Positions 8,280 through 15,627 of a stretch of 53,525 nt of DNA are shown here, one piece after another; positions within the stretch are counted from its first letter, which is position 1; each line of letters starts with the position of its first letter. Under the pieces are notes generated by a model. It did not search any database and was not told the DNA's origin. It saw nothing but the letters and a program-made list of their open reading frames with translations. A program made the position numbers and the translations under genes. The stretch is from an uncultured Oscillospiraceae bacterium (lineage in GTDB: Bacteria; Bacillota; Clostridia; Oscillospirales; Oscillospiraceae): NCBI GenBank assembly GCA_900759385.1, contig CAAEUZ010000003.1:1-53525 (forward strand), given 5' to 3'.

Positions 8280-10051
8280 ACGTCAAGAAAATCGTGCTCA
8301 CCAATTTGCCACACGTCGTGCTCGGCCTCGTCTGTACGAACCTCGGTGAGGCGTGGCGCATAGCTTCGGGTTCCGACGCCTCGGAGAAGATACTGAGCTT
8401 GTTCGGCACTCTACCCGCCGCGTTCGGCAATCCGATGCCGAGCCTGAACGCGCTCGACCTCTGCGTCGGCCTTGTGTGCGGCCTGTTGCTGCGCCTTGTC
8501 GTCTATCTGCGCGGCAAGAACGCTAAGAAATACCGCCACGGGTACGAGTACGGGGCGGCACGTTGGGGCACAGCTGAAGATATACGGACTTACGTCGATC
8601 CCGTGTTCAAAAACAACATCATCCTCACGCAGACGGAAAGGCTCACAATGAACAGCCGCCCAAAAGACCCGAAAACCGCACGGAACAAAAACGTACTCAT
8701 TGTAGGCGGCTCGGGCAGCGGCAAGACGAGGTTTTTCATCAAGCCATCGCTGATGCAGTGCCATTCGAGCTACGTCGTGACCGACCCGAAAGGTCAGTTA
8801 GTATTAGAGACGGGGCGGCTCCTGGAGCGTGCCGGGTATGAGATTCGGGTGCTGAATACCATCAATTTCAAAAAGTCCATGCACTACAACCCGTTTGCGT
8901 ACATCCATTCGGAAAAGGACATTTTGAAGCTCGTGACGTGCCTCATCACCAACACGACTGGGCAGGGCAAGTCCGGCGACGAGTTCTGGGTGAACGCCGA
9001 AAAGCTGCTCTACACTGCGCTTATCGGCTACATCCATTATGAGGCCCCGCCTGCCGAGCAGAACTTCGGCACGATGCTGGAGATGCTCAACTCGATGGAG
9101 GTGCGCGAGGACAATGAGGAGTTCAAAAACCGAGTTGACCTGCTGATGGAGGACTTGGAGCGCCGCAAGCCCGGACACTTTGCAACCCGCCAGTATGCCA
9201 AATTTAAGTTAGCCGCAGGCAAAACTTCCAAAAGCATACTCGTTAGCTGCGGCGCGCGTCTGTCTCCCTTCGACATCGCCGAGCTGCGCGACGTGACAGC
9301 TTACGACGAACTGAGTTTGGACACCATTGGGGACAAAAAGACCGCGCTGTTCCTCATAATGAGTGATACGGACAGCACCTTTAACTTCTTAATTTCTATG
9401 GTGTATTCGCAGCTCTTTAACTTGCTCTGCGAAAAGGCCGACGACGTATATGGCGGGCGGTTGCCCGTCCACGTCCGCTGCCTCATCGACGAGTGCGCCA
9501 ACATCGGACAAATTCCCAACCTTGAAAAGCTCATGGCAACGATACGCTCGCGTGAGATCTCCGCGTGCCTCGTTCTGCAAGCGCAGAGCCAGCTAAAGGC
9601 ACTGTATAAGGACAACGCCGACACAATCATCGGCAACTGCGATTCGTATTTGTTCCTCGGCGGCAAAGAGCAGTCCACCTTGAAGGAGCTCAGCCAGTCC
9701 CTCGGCCGCGAAACAATCGACACATACAACACGGGTGAGAGTCGCGGCCGGGAGCAGTCGCACTCGCTCAACTACCAGAAACTTGGTCGAGAGCTCATGA
9801 GCGTGGACGACCTTGCCACGATGGACGGCAACAAGTGCATCTTGCAGGTGCGCGGTCTGCGCCCATTCCTCTCGGACAAATATGACATTACGAAGCACCC
9901 AAATTACAAGTACCTCTCCGATGCGGATAAGCGCAACACCTTTGACGTGGAAAAGTATATGTCCCGCCGCCTGGCGCTCAAAGCTGACGAGGAGTATGAC
10001 GTCTACGAGATAGACGACTTAGACGAAGAAGCATTAACTGACGACACCTGA
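8276..10051 (+). CDS. VirD4/TraG-type conjugative coupling ATPase
   Basis: A 591-residue type IV coupling protein. Two N-terminal membrane helices (about residues 8-30 and 58-78) are followed by Walker A GGSGSGKT (144-151), the TDPKGQL block just after, and Walker B in CLIDECANIG (about 403-412). The IRSREISACLVLQAQSQL block and the region after it complete the VirD4/TraG fold. It docks the relaxase-DNA complex at the membrane and feeds it into the VirB4/VirB6 channel. It overlaps pcfB by four bases. The acidic C-terminal tail (EYDVYEIDDLDEEALTDD) may be a substrate-recognition or regulatory element. Confidence 0.95.
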   Translation: MNVKKIVLTNLPHVVLGLVCTNLGEAWRIASGSDASEKILSLFGTLPAAFGNPMPSLNALDLCVGLVCGLLLRLVVYLRGKNAKKYRHGYEYGAARWGTAEDIRTYVDPVFKNNIILTQTERLTMNSRPKDPKTARNKNVLIVGGSGSGKTRFFIKPSLMQCHSSYVVTDPKGQLVLETGRLLERAGYEIRVLNTINFKKSMHYNPFAYIHSEKDILKLVTCLITNTTGQGKSGDEFWVNAEKLLYTALIGYIHYEAPPAEQNFGTMLEMLNSMEVREDNEEFKNRVDLLMEDLERRKPGHFATRQYAKFKLAAGKTSKSILVSCGARLSPFDIAELRDVTAYDELSLDTIGDKKTALFLIMSDTDSTFNFLISMVYSQLFNLLCEKADDVYGGRLPVHVRCLIDECANIGQIPNLEKLMATIRSREISACLVLQAQSQLKALYKDNADTIIGNCDSYLFLGGKEQSTLKELSQSLGRETIDTYNTGESRGREQSHSLNYQKLGRELMSVDDLATMDGNKCILQVRGLRPFLSDKYDITKHPNYKYLSDADKRNTFDVEKYMSRRLALKADEEYDVYEIDDLDEEALTDDT

Positions 10052-10083
10052 CGAAACCCAGGAAGCCCAAGACGTAACGGCTG

Positions 10084-10155
10084 CTTTCATTATATTAAAT
10101 GAAAGGAGGCCGGGGCTGGGCCTGCGGCCTGCACTACGGTGCGGCGTGGCTCCGG
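10084..10155 (+). promoter_or_regulatory. Structured 5' leader of the Maff2 pilin-like gene
   Basis: Two consecutive hairpins. Hairpin A pairs CTTTCATT (10084-10091) with AATGAAAG (10098-10105) and so covers the start of the only strong ribosome site, AAAGGAGG (10102-10109). Hairpin B pairs CCGGGGC (10110-10116) with GCTCCGG (10149-10155, one G-U) and contains an inner CTGCAC / GTGCGG stem. The ribosome site is about 54 bases from ATG 10164. If hairpin B forms, site and start are brought to about eight bases apart. Confidence 0.5.
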
Positions 10156-10163
10156 GTTTTAAG

Positions 10164-10379
10164 ATGGAGTTTTTCAACAGTGCGATAGAAGTATTGCAGA
10201 CGCTGGTTATAGCGCTCGGTGCCGGCCTCGGCATCTGGGGCGTTATAAACCTGCTGGAAGGATACGGTCAGGACAACCCCGGCGCTCGCAGCCAGGGCAT
10301 GAAACAACTGGTTGCGGGCGGCGGCGTAGCGCTCATTGGCATGACGCTTGTACCGCTGCTCTCGGGTCTGTTCGGCTGA
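10164..10379 (+). CDS. Maff2-family small membrane protein (VirB2/TrbC pilin-like)
   Basis: A 71-residue protein with two hydrophobic helices (about residues 9-28 and 47-69) around a short polar loop (EGYGQDNPGARSQGMKQ). The sequence is nearly diagnostic of the Maff2 family next to virB6 in Tn1549-like elements. It is probably the VirB2/TrbC-like pilin or channel subunit. ATG 10164 is chosen because the conserved family begins MEFFNSAIEVLQ. GTG 10146 in frame would add six residues. No ribosome site lies at normal distance, and the upstream leader hairpins may compensate. Confidence 0.85.
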   Translation: MEFFNSAIEVLQTLVIALGAGLGIWGVINLLEGYGQDNPGARSQGMKQLVAGGGVALIGMTLVPLLSGLFG

Positions 10380-10395
10380 TGAAAGCTAAAAACTC

Positions 10396-10419
10396 GCCCC
10401 GCGCTCTAATGCGCGGGGC
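10396..10419 (+). other. GC-rich hairpin between pilin-like gene and virB6
   Basis: A perfect 9-bp stem GCCCCGCGC / GCGCGGGGC with a 6-base loop and no T-run. It lies just after the Maff2 stop and directly before the virB6 ribosome site. It could protect the pilin message from 3' decay and lower downstream expression, a common way to raise pilin-to-channel ratio. This role is inferred. Confidence 0.6.
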
Positions 10420-10434
10420 TGGAGGTGAGGACGC

Positions 10435-11304
10435 ATAGAGTTTCTAAAAAACGCGCTGACCGAGTGGATTAAAGAGATACTCGCCGGTGGAATCGTGTCA
10501 AACCTGACCGGTCTCTTTGACAATGTCAACGAGAACGTCTCACAGATAAGCGGTCAGATAGGCCAGACGCCGCAGGGCTGGAACGCGGACATTTTCAGCA
10601 TGATACAGACGCTGTCCGAGACTGTTATCTTGCCCATCGCTGGCGTAATCCTTGCCATCGTCATGACACTGGAGCTTATACAGATTATCACGGACAGGAA
10701 CAACTTCCACGAGATTGAGACGGCGGTCTTTTTCAAGTGGATGTTCAAGAGCGCGTGCGCGATTCTCATCGTGACCAACACCTGGACAATAGTCATGGGC
10801 ATTTTCGATGCAGCGCAGAGCGTGGTTGCACAGGCGGCTGGAGTAGTCATTTCCGATGCCACCGTGGACATCTCTACTATGATGGATGGCCTCGAGGAAC
10901 GGCTGATGGAAATGGACATCGGTCCGCTGTTTGGCCTGTGGTTCCAGAGCCTGTTCGTGAACGTCACTGCCTGGGCAGTGGCCATCTGCATCTTCATCGT
11001 CATCTACGGCAGGATGCTGGAGGTTTATTTGACCGCCTCGATAGCGCCAATACCAATGGCGACGATGATGGGCAAAGAGTTCGGCGGCATGGGTCAAAAT
11101 TACCTCAGAAGCCTGCTCGCGCTCGCGTTCCAGGCGTTCCTAATCATTGTCTGCGTGGCTATCTATGCCGTGCTGGTGCAGAACATCGCGCTTGATGAGG
11201 ACGTGAGCAAGGCCATTTGGACGTGTATGGGATACACGGTGCTGCTCTGCTTCACGCTGTTCAAGACGTCGAGCATGGCGCGGAGTATCTTCGCTGCGCA
11301 TTAA
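10435..11304 (+). CDS. VirB6/TrbL-like channel protein, probable AUA start
   Basis: A 289-residue polytopic membrane protein. About six membrane helices follow an N-terminal amphipathic part, and the block ISGQIGQTPQGWNADIFSMI plus SETVILPIAGVILA is the VirB6-like protein that follows Maff2 in Tn1549-like elements. The conserved N-terminus (E-F-L-K-N-A-L-T-E-W-I-K-E) is present but its first codon is ATA at 10435. GGAGGTGA (10421-10428) lies at ideal distance and an in-frame TGA stands three codons upstream. The first standard start is GTG 10495, which would remove 20 conserved residues and has no ribosome site. It forms part of the inner-membrane transfer channel. Confidence 0.85.
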   Translation: MEFLKNALTEWIKEILAGGIVSNLTGLFDNVNENVSQISGQIGQTPQGWNADIFSMIQTLSETVILPIAGVILAIVMTLELIQIITDRNNFHEIETAVFFKWMFKSACAILIVTNTWTIVMGIFDAAQSVVAQAAGVVISDATVDISTMMDGLEERLMEMDIGPLFGLWFQSLFVNVTAWAVAICIFIVIYGRMLEVYLTASIAPIPMATMMGKEFGGMGQNYLRSLLALAFQAFLIIVCVAIYAVLVQNIALDEDVSKAIWTCMGYTVLLCFTLFKTSSMARSIFAAH

Positions 11305-11322
11305 GAAACGGAGGGAATAACC

Positions 11323-11694
11323 TTGAATGAAAGCAAAACCGGCGCGCTGGACATGACCGTTAAAGTCCATCCGGTGCGCGACAACAAAAGTCTTCTGGCA
11401 ACAGCCAGCGTGACCATAGGCGGCTGCTTTGCCGTCCGTGGGATTCAGGTTAGGGACGGCAAGAACGGCGTGTTCGTGTCGATGCCGCAGCGCAAGGACG
11501 CAAAGGGCGAATACCGGGATATATGCTTCCCTACCACTGCCGAGATGCGCAAGGCCATCAACGCCGCCGTGCTCAGCGAGTACGAGCGCACAGCGCCGCC
11601 GCGGGCGTCTCTCCTTGACGCCCTGCGAGAGAAAACTCCTGAGCAGAACAAGCCCCGCGAGCACGCTAAAAGCCGCAATGTTGGTGCAAGATAA
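11323..11694 (+). CDS. SpoVG-family protein
   Basis: A 123-residue protein. Residues about 10-85 match the SpoVG fold (VKVHPVRDNKSLLATASVTI, FAVRGIQVRDGKNGVFVSMP, RKDAKGEYRDICFP). SpoVG proteins are small nucleic-acid-binding regulators, and element-borne copies are common in clostridial conjugative operons. The start is TTG 11323 with GGAGGG ten bases before it. The C-terminal 35 residues are polar and extra to chromosomal SpoVG. Control of element gene expression is inferred. Confidence 0.85.
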   Translation: MNESKTGALDMTVKVHPVRDNKSLLATASVTIGGCFAVRGIQVRDGKNGVFVSMPQRKDAKGEYRDICFPTTAEMRKAINAAVLSEYERTAPPRASLLDALREKTPEQNKPREHAKSRNVGAR

Positions 11695-11734
11695 GGGCTG
11701 CACTCTGCAAAAGCCAGCAGTAAGGAGTGATGCT

Positions 11735-12184
11735 GTGAAAGCTATACCTATTACATTGAAGCAAGCAAACGACTATGTAAGCTCGCATCACCGACACCAC
11801 AGACCCGTTGCAGGTCACAAGTTTTCCGTAGGTTGCGAGATAAACGGCAAGCTGGCGGGAATCGTCATAGCTGGACGGCCTGTACGCCGCCACATGGATG
11901 ACGGTTTCACGCTTGAGGTAACACGGCTTTGCTCTGATGGGAGTAAGAACGTGTGCAGCTTTCTTTATGCCACTGCCGCGCGCATAGCTAAAGCTATGGG
12001 CTATAAAAGGATAATAACCTATACCTTAGACAGCGAACCGGGTACAAGCCTGAGAGCAGCCGGTTGGTTGTGCGCAGGTAGAGCCGGCGGCTTGCAGTGG
12101 ACTGGCAAGCGCCGGCCAAGGGAGCAGCTTTATCCTGCACAAATGAAACTGCGTTACGAAAAGATATTGTACGAAGGAGAATGA
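11735..12184 (+). CDS. XF1762-family (GNAT-like) protein
   Basis: A 149-residue protein with the XF1762 family signature: SSHHRHHRPVAGHKFSVG, AGRPVRRHMDDG, LEVTRLCSDGSKNVCSFLY and SEPGTSLRAAGW. The family, common on phages and mobile elements, looks related to GNAT acyltransferases, and its substrate is unknown. GTG 11735 follows AAGGAG at seven bases. The open frame runs further upstream but the extra part is the shadow of the SpoVG gene. It is unusual inside a secretion operon, just before PrgI. Modification of a transfer protein, a host factor or DNA is possible. Confidence 0.85.
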   Translation: MKAIPITLKQANDYVSSHHRHHRPVAGHKFSVGCEINGKLAGIVIAGRPVRRHMDDGFTLEVTRLCSDGSKNVCSFLYATAARIAKAMGYKRIITYTLDSEPGTSLRAAGWLCAGRAGGLQWTGKRRPREQLYPAQMKLRYEKILYEGE

Positions 12185-12186
12185 CC

Positions 12187-12555
12187 ATGCCATACATACC
12201 AGTCCCCAAAGACCTCACGAAAGTGAAGTCCAAAGTGTTATTCAACCTCACGAAGCGCCAGCTTGTCTGTTTCGGCGGCGGGGCGCTTATTGGGGTTCCG
12301 CTATTTTTCCTGCTCAAAGGGCCGCTGGGGAACTCGTCGGCGGCCATCTGCATGATTGTTGTTATGATGCCGTTCTTTCTCTTTGCGTTATATGAAAAGA
12401 ACGGTTTGCCGCTGGAGAAGTACCTACTGTATTTAATTAGGACGTGCTTCATACGCCCCAAGCGACGGCCATACATGACGAACAACCTCTATGCGGCCCT
12501 TGAAAAGCAGGACAGGTTAGACCGGGAGGTGCATAGAATCGTTCGCAAAACTTAA
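12187..12555 (+). CDS. PrgI-family membrane protein (VirB3-like position)
   Basis: A 122-residue protein. The N-terminal YIPVPKDLTKVKSKVLFNLTKRQ block followed by two close membrane helices (about residues 27-45 and 52-70) defines PrgI-type proteins, which occupy the VirB3 position before VirB4 in Gram-positive conjugation systems. ATG 12187 fits the ribosome site (GGAG, about seven bases), and ATG 12181 would be too close. Its last 23 bases overlap the start of virB4. Confidence 0.9.
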   Translation: MPYIPVPKDLTKVKSKVLFNLTKRQLVCFGGGALIGVPLFFLLKGPLGNSSAAICMIVVMMPFFLFALYEKNGLPLEKYLLYLIRTCFIRPKRRPYMTNNLYAALEKQDRLDREVHRIVRKT

Positions 12556-14920
12556 CCGCCGCAAGCGGCGCGAGGTGCGCGCGGCTATTGCCGCCGCCAA
12601 GCGCCCGGCAACCGTGCTCTCCGCGCAGGACAGCATCCCGTTCGAGAGGATGTTCCCGGACGGCATCTGCCGCGTGGAGGGCAAATTCTACAGCAAGACT
12701 ATTCAGTTCCAGGACATCAACTACCAACTGAGCCAAAGCGAGGACAAGGACGCCATTTTCGACGGCTGGTGCGACTTTCTCAACTATTTTGATGCCTCGG
12801 TGCGCTTTCAGTTCAGCTTCGTAAACTCTGCCGCCAACACTGAGACATACCGCGACAGGATTGCCATCCCTCTGCGCGGCGACGAGGACGACAGCTTGCG
12901 CGCTGAGTATTCGCGGATGCTGCAAGACCAGCTCGAGCGCGGTAACAACGGCCTCATCAAGAACAAATACCTGACGTTCGGCATCGAGGCCGACGGGTAC
13001 AAGATGGCAAAACCGCGTTTGGAGCGTCTTGAGACGGACATCCTCAACAACTTCCGCAAGCTCGGCGTCAAGGCCGAACCGCTGGACGGGCGCGCGAGGC
13101 TCGCGCTGATGCACGGCATCTTCCACATCGACGGGCAGGAGCGGTTCAAGTTCTCGTGGGATATGCTCGCGCCCAGTGGACTGAGCGTCAAGGACTTCAT
13201 TGCACCCAGCTCGTTCGAGTTTGCGTCAAGCAAACATTTCAAGATGGGCGCGAAGTTTGGCGCGGTGTCGTTTCTCAACATCCTCGCACCCGAGCTGAAC
13301 GACCGCCTGCTCGCGGATTTGCTGGATATGGATAGCTCGCTAGTTGTGTCGATGCACGTCAAAGCGCTCGACCAGCTCAACGCCATAAAGACGGTGAAGC
13401 GCAAACTGACCGAGTTGAACGCGACGAAGATACAGGAACAGAAAAAGGCAGTCCGCGCCGGGTATGACATGGAAATACTCCCGAGCGACCTCGCAACCTA
13501 CGGCACGGAGGCGCAGAAGCTGCTGCAAGAGCTGCAAAGCCGCAACGAGCGTATGTTCCTACTCACGTTCGTGGTCGTGAACACCGCGGACTCGCTCAAA
13601 GCGCTCAACAACACCGTGCTGCAAGCGAAAGGCATTGCGCAAAAGCACAACTGCCAGCTTATGTCGCTGGACTTTCAGCAGGAGGACGGCATCATGTCCG
13701 CGCTGCCGCTGGCGCTCAACCGCATAGAAATCCAGCGAGGCTTAACCACATCGAGCCTCGCTATTTTTGTGCCGTTCACGACGCAGGAGCTGTTCCAACG
13801 TGAAAGCGGCGCGCTCTACTGCGGCACTAATGCTCTCAGCGGCAACCTCATCATGGTTGACCGCCTGATGCAAAAGAATCCAAACGGCCTCATACTCGGC
13901 ACACCCGGCTCTGGAAAGAGCTTCACCGCGAAGCGTGAGATGATTGCCGTCTATCTGCTCACCAACGACGACATCATCATCTGCGACCCGGAGGCCGAGT
14001 ATTGGCCTCTCGTGAAGCGGCTGCACGGGCAGGTTATTAAGATTTCGCCGACCTCGAAGCAGTACGTTAACCCCATGGACTTGAGCCTGGACTACTCCGA
14101 CGACGACAACCCCCTATCGCTCAAAGTGGACTTTATCCTCTCCTTCTGCGACATCGTCGTCGGCTCTAAGGAGGGCTTAAAGCCGGTGGAGAAAACCATC
14201 ATCGACCGCTGCGTCCGCATGGTCTACCGCGATTACCTCGCAGACCCGAAGCCGGAGAATATGCCTATCCTCCAAGACCTCTACGACTGTTTGAGGGCGC
14301 AGGACGAGAAAGAAGCTCAGTTTTTGGCGACGGCGCTGGAAATCTACGTCACCGGCAGCTTAAACGTGTTCAATCATAGGACGAATGTGGACATAGCCAA
14401 CCGTGTTGTTTGCTACGACATCAAGGAGCTGGGCAAGCAGTTAAAGCAGCTAGGTATGTTGGTCGTACAAGACCAGGTCTGGAACCGCGTGACGCGCAAC
14501 CGCGAGGCCGGCAAGACTACGCGCTACTACGTCGATGAGTTCCACCTGCTTCTCAGGGGCGAGCTTGCCGCGTGGAGCGTTGAGATATGGAAGCGTTTCA
14601 GGAAATGGGGCGGCGTGCCCACGGGAATCACGCAGAATGTAAAAGACCTTTTGGCGAGTTCCGAGGTAGAGAACATCCTCGAAAACAGCGACTACATCTG
14701 TATGCTCAACCAGGCTCCGGGCGACCGGCAAATTCTCGCGCAGAAGCTGAATATCTCACCACACCAGCTCAGCTACGTCACGCAAGCCAACGAGGGAGAG
14801 GGACTATTGTTCTACGGCAACGTCATTGTCCCGTTCGTTGACAGATTCCCGAAGGATACCGAGATGTACAAAATGATGACAACCAAACCCAATGAAATAC
14901 AAGGAGGAAAAGCAGCATGA
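12533..14920 (+). CDS. VirB4-like conjugation ATPase, probable AUA start
   Basis: About 795 residues. Walker A GTPGSGKSF lies near residue 456, Walker B and the YYVDEFHLLL block near 665-675, and the FQDINYQLSQSEDK N-domain is typical of the VirB4/CD1110 type. The ATPase energises pilus and channel assembly at the inner membrane. The basic N-terminus K-L-N-R-R-K-R-R-E-V, conserved in the family, lies upstream of the first standard start (GTG 12575). An in-frame TAG stands just before, and the only codon at the expected point is ATA 12533 after GGAGG. Spacing there is short (three bases), so this start is less certain than in virB6. It overlaps prgI by 23 bases. Confidence 0.9.
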   Translation: MESFAKLNRRKRREVRAAIAAAKRPATVLSAQDSIPFERMFPDGICRVEGKFYSKTIQFQDINYQLSQSEDKDAIFDGWCDFLNYFDASVRFQFSFVNSAANTETYRDRIAIPLRGDEDDSLRAEYSRMLQDQLERGNNGLIKNKYLTFGIEADGYKMAKPRLERLETDILNNFRKLGVKAEPLDGRARLALMHGIFHIDGQERFKFSWDMLAPSGLSVKDFIAPSSFEFASSKHFKMGAKFGAVSFLNILAPELNDRLLADLLDMDSSLVVSMHVKALDQLNAIKTVKRKLTELNATKIQEQKKAVRAGYDMEILPSDLATYGTEAQKLLQELQSRNERMFLLTFVVVNTADSLKALNNTVLQAKGIAQKHNCQLMSLDFQQEDGIMSALPLALNRIEIQRGLTTSSLAIFVPFTTQELFQRESGALYCGTNALSGNLIMVDRLMQKNPNGLILGTPGSGKSFTAKREMIAVYLLTNDDIIICDPEAEYWPLVKRLHGQVIKISPTSKQYVNPMDLSLDYSDDDNPLSLKVDFILSFCDIVVGSKEGLKPVEKTIIDRCVRMVYRDYLADPKPENMPILQDLYDCLRAQDEKEAQFLATALEIYVTGSLNVFNHRTNVDIANRVVCYDIKELGKQLKQLGMLVVQDQVWNRVTRNREAGKTTRYYVDEFHLLLRGELAAWSVEIWKRFRKWGGVPTGITQNVKDLLASSEVENILENSDYICMLNQAPGDRQILAQKLNISPHQLSYVTQANEGEGLLFYGNVIVPFVDRFPKDTEMYKMMTTKPNEIQGGKAA

Positions 14921-15627
14921 CAAATACCAACATGGAGATTTTCAATAACGCAGAGTTCGGGAGTGTCCGCATCATCGAGGAAAACGGCAGCTTTCTGTTT
15001 TGTGCCTCAGATGTTGCAAAAGCGCTCGGTTACAGCAACGTTCACTCCGCTTTACAGCGCCATTGCAAAGGTGTCGTGAAACGCGACACCGTCACATCTA
15101 CACGCGGAATACAAGCACTTACCTACATACCCGAGGGCGACGTTTACCGCCTCATCGTCCACAGCAAGTTGCCGTCAGCCGAGCGCTTCGAGCGCTGGGT
15201 GTTTGACGAGGTGCTGCCCTCCCTGCGCAGGAACGGCATCTACATCACCGACCCGCTTGTAAAACAGTTCGCGCGCGACCCGGACTTTGCTCACGCCGTT
15301 GTGGACGCGCTCTATGAGCAGACGGATAGAGTGAACGAGCTTACGCCAAAGGCAAGCTATTTCGACGCCTTTGTAGACACGGGCGACGCCGTTCCCATCC
15401 GCATCGCCGCCAAGCAGCTCGGCGTATCCGAACACTGGCTCGTGCGGCTGCTCGTCGGCTGCCGTATGCTCTACCGCTGCAACGGGCGGCTGGTGCCGTA
15501 TGCGGACAGGCGTTTCCGCGGGATGTTCGCGGTCAAGGAGCGCCGCACGATGGTGACGCCGCTGGGCAAACAGGTGCTGCACGATTTCATCGGGATGCTG
15601 ACCAGTGACGAAAAAGCTGCGGTCTGA
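14917..15627 (+). CDS. BRO-N domain antirepressor-like protein
   Basis: A 236-residue protein. The BRO-N domain (about residues 7-110) shows FGSVRIIEENG, FCASDVAKALGY, YIPEGDVYRLIVHSKLPSAERFERWVFDEVLPSLRRNG. The C-domain (about 130-230) resembles the KilAC/ANT phage antirepressor domain. Such proteins bind DNA or counter phage repressors. It overlaps virB4 by four bases (ATGA), with AAGGAGG upstream, and the next gene starts inside its end. Finding it within the secretion operon suggests feedback on a repressor such as ImmR. The target is unknown. Confidence 0.85.
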   Translation: MTNTNMEIFNNAEFGSVRIIEENGSFLFCASDVAKALGYSNVHSALQRHCKGVVKRDTVTSTRGIQALTYIPEGDVYRLIVHSKLPSAERFERWVFDEVLPSLRRNGIYITDPLVKQFARDPDFAHAVVDALYEQTDRVNELTPKASYFDAFVDTGDAVPIRIAAKQLGVSEHWLVRLLVGCRMLYRCNGRLVPYADRRFRGMFAVKERRTMVTPLGKQVLHDFIGMLTSDEKAAV

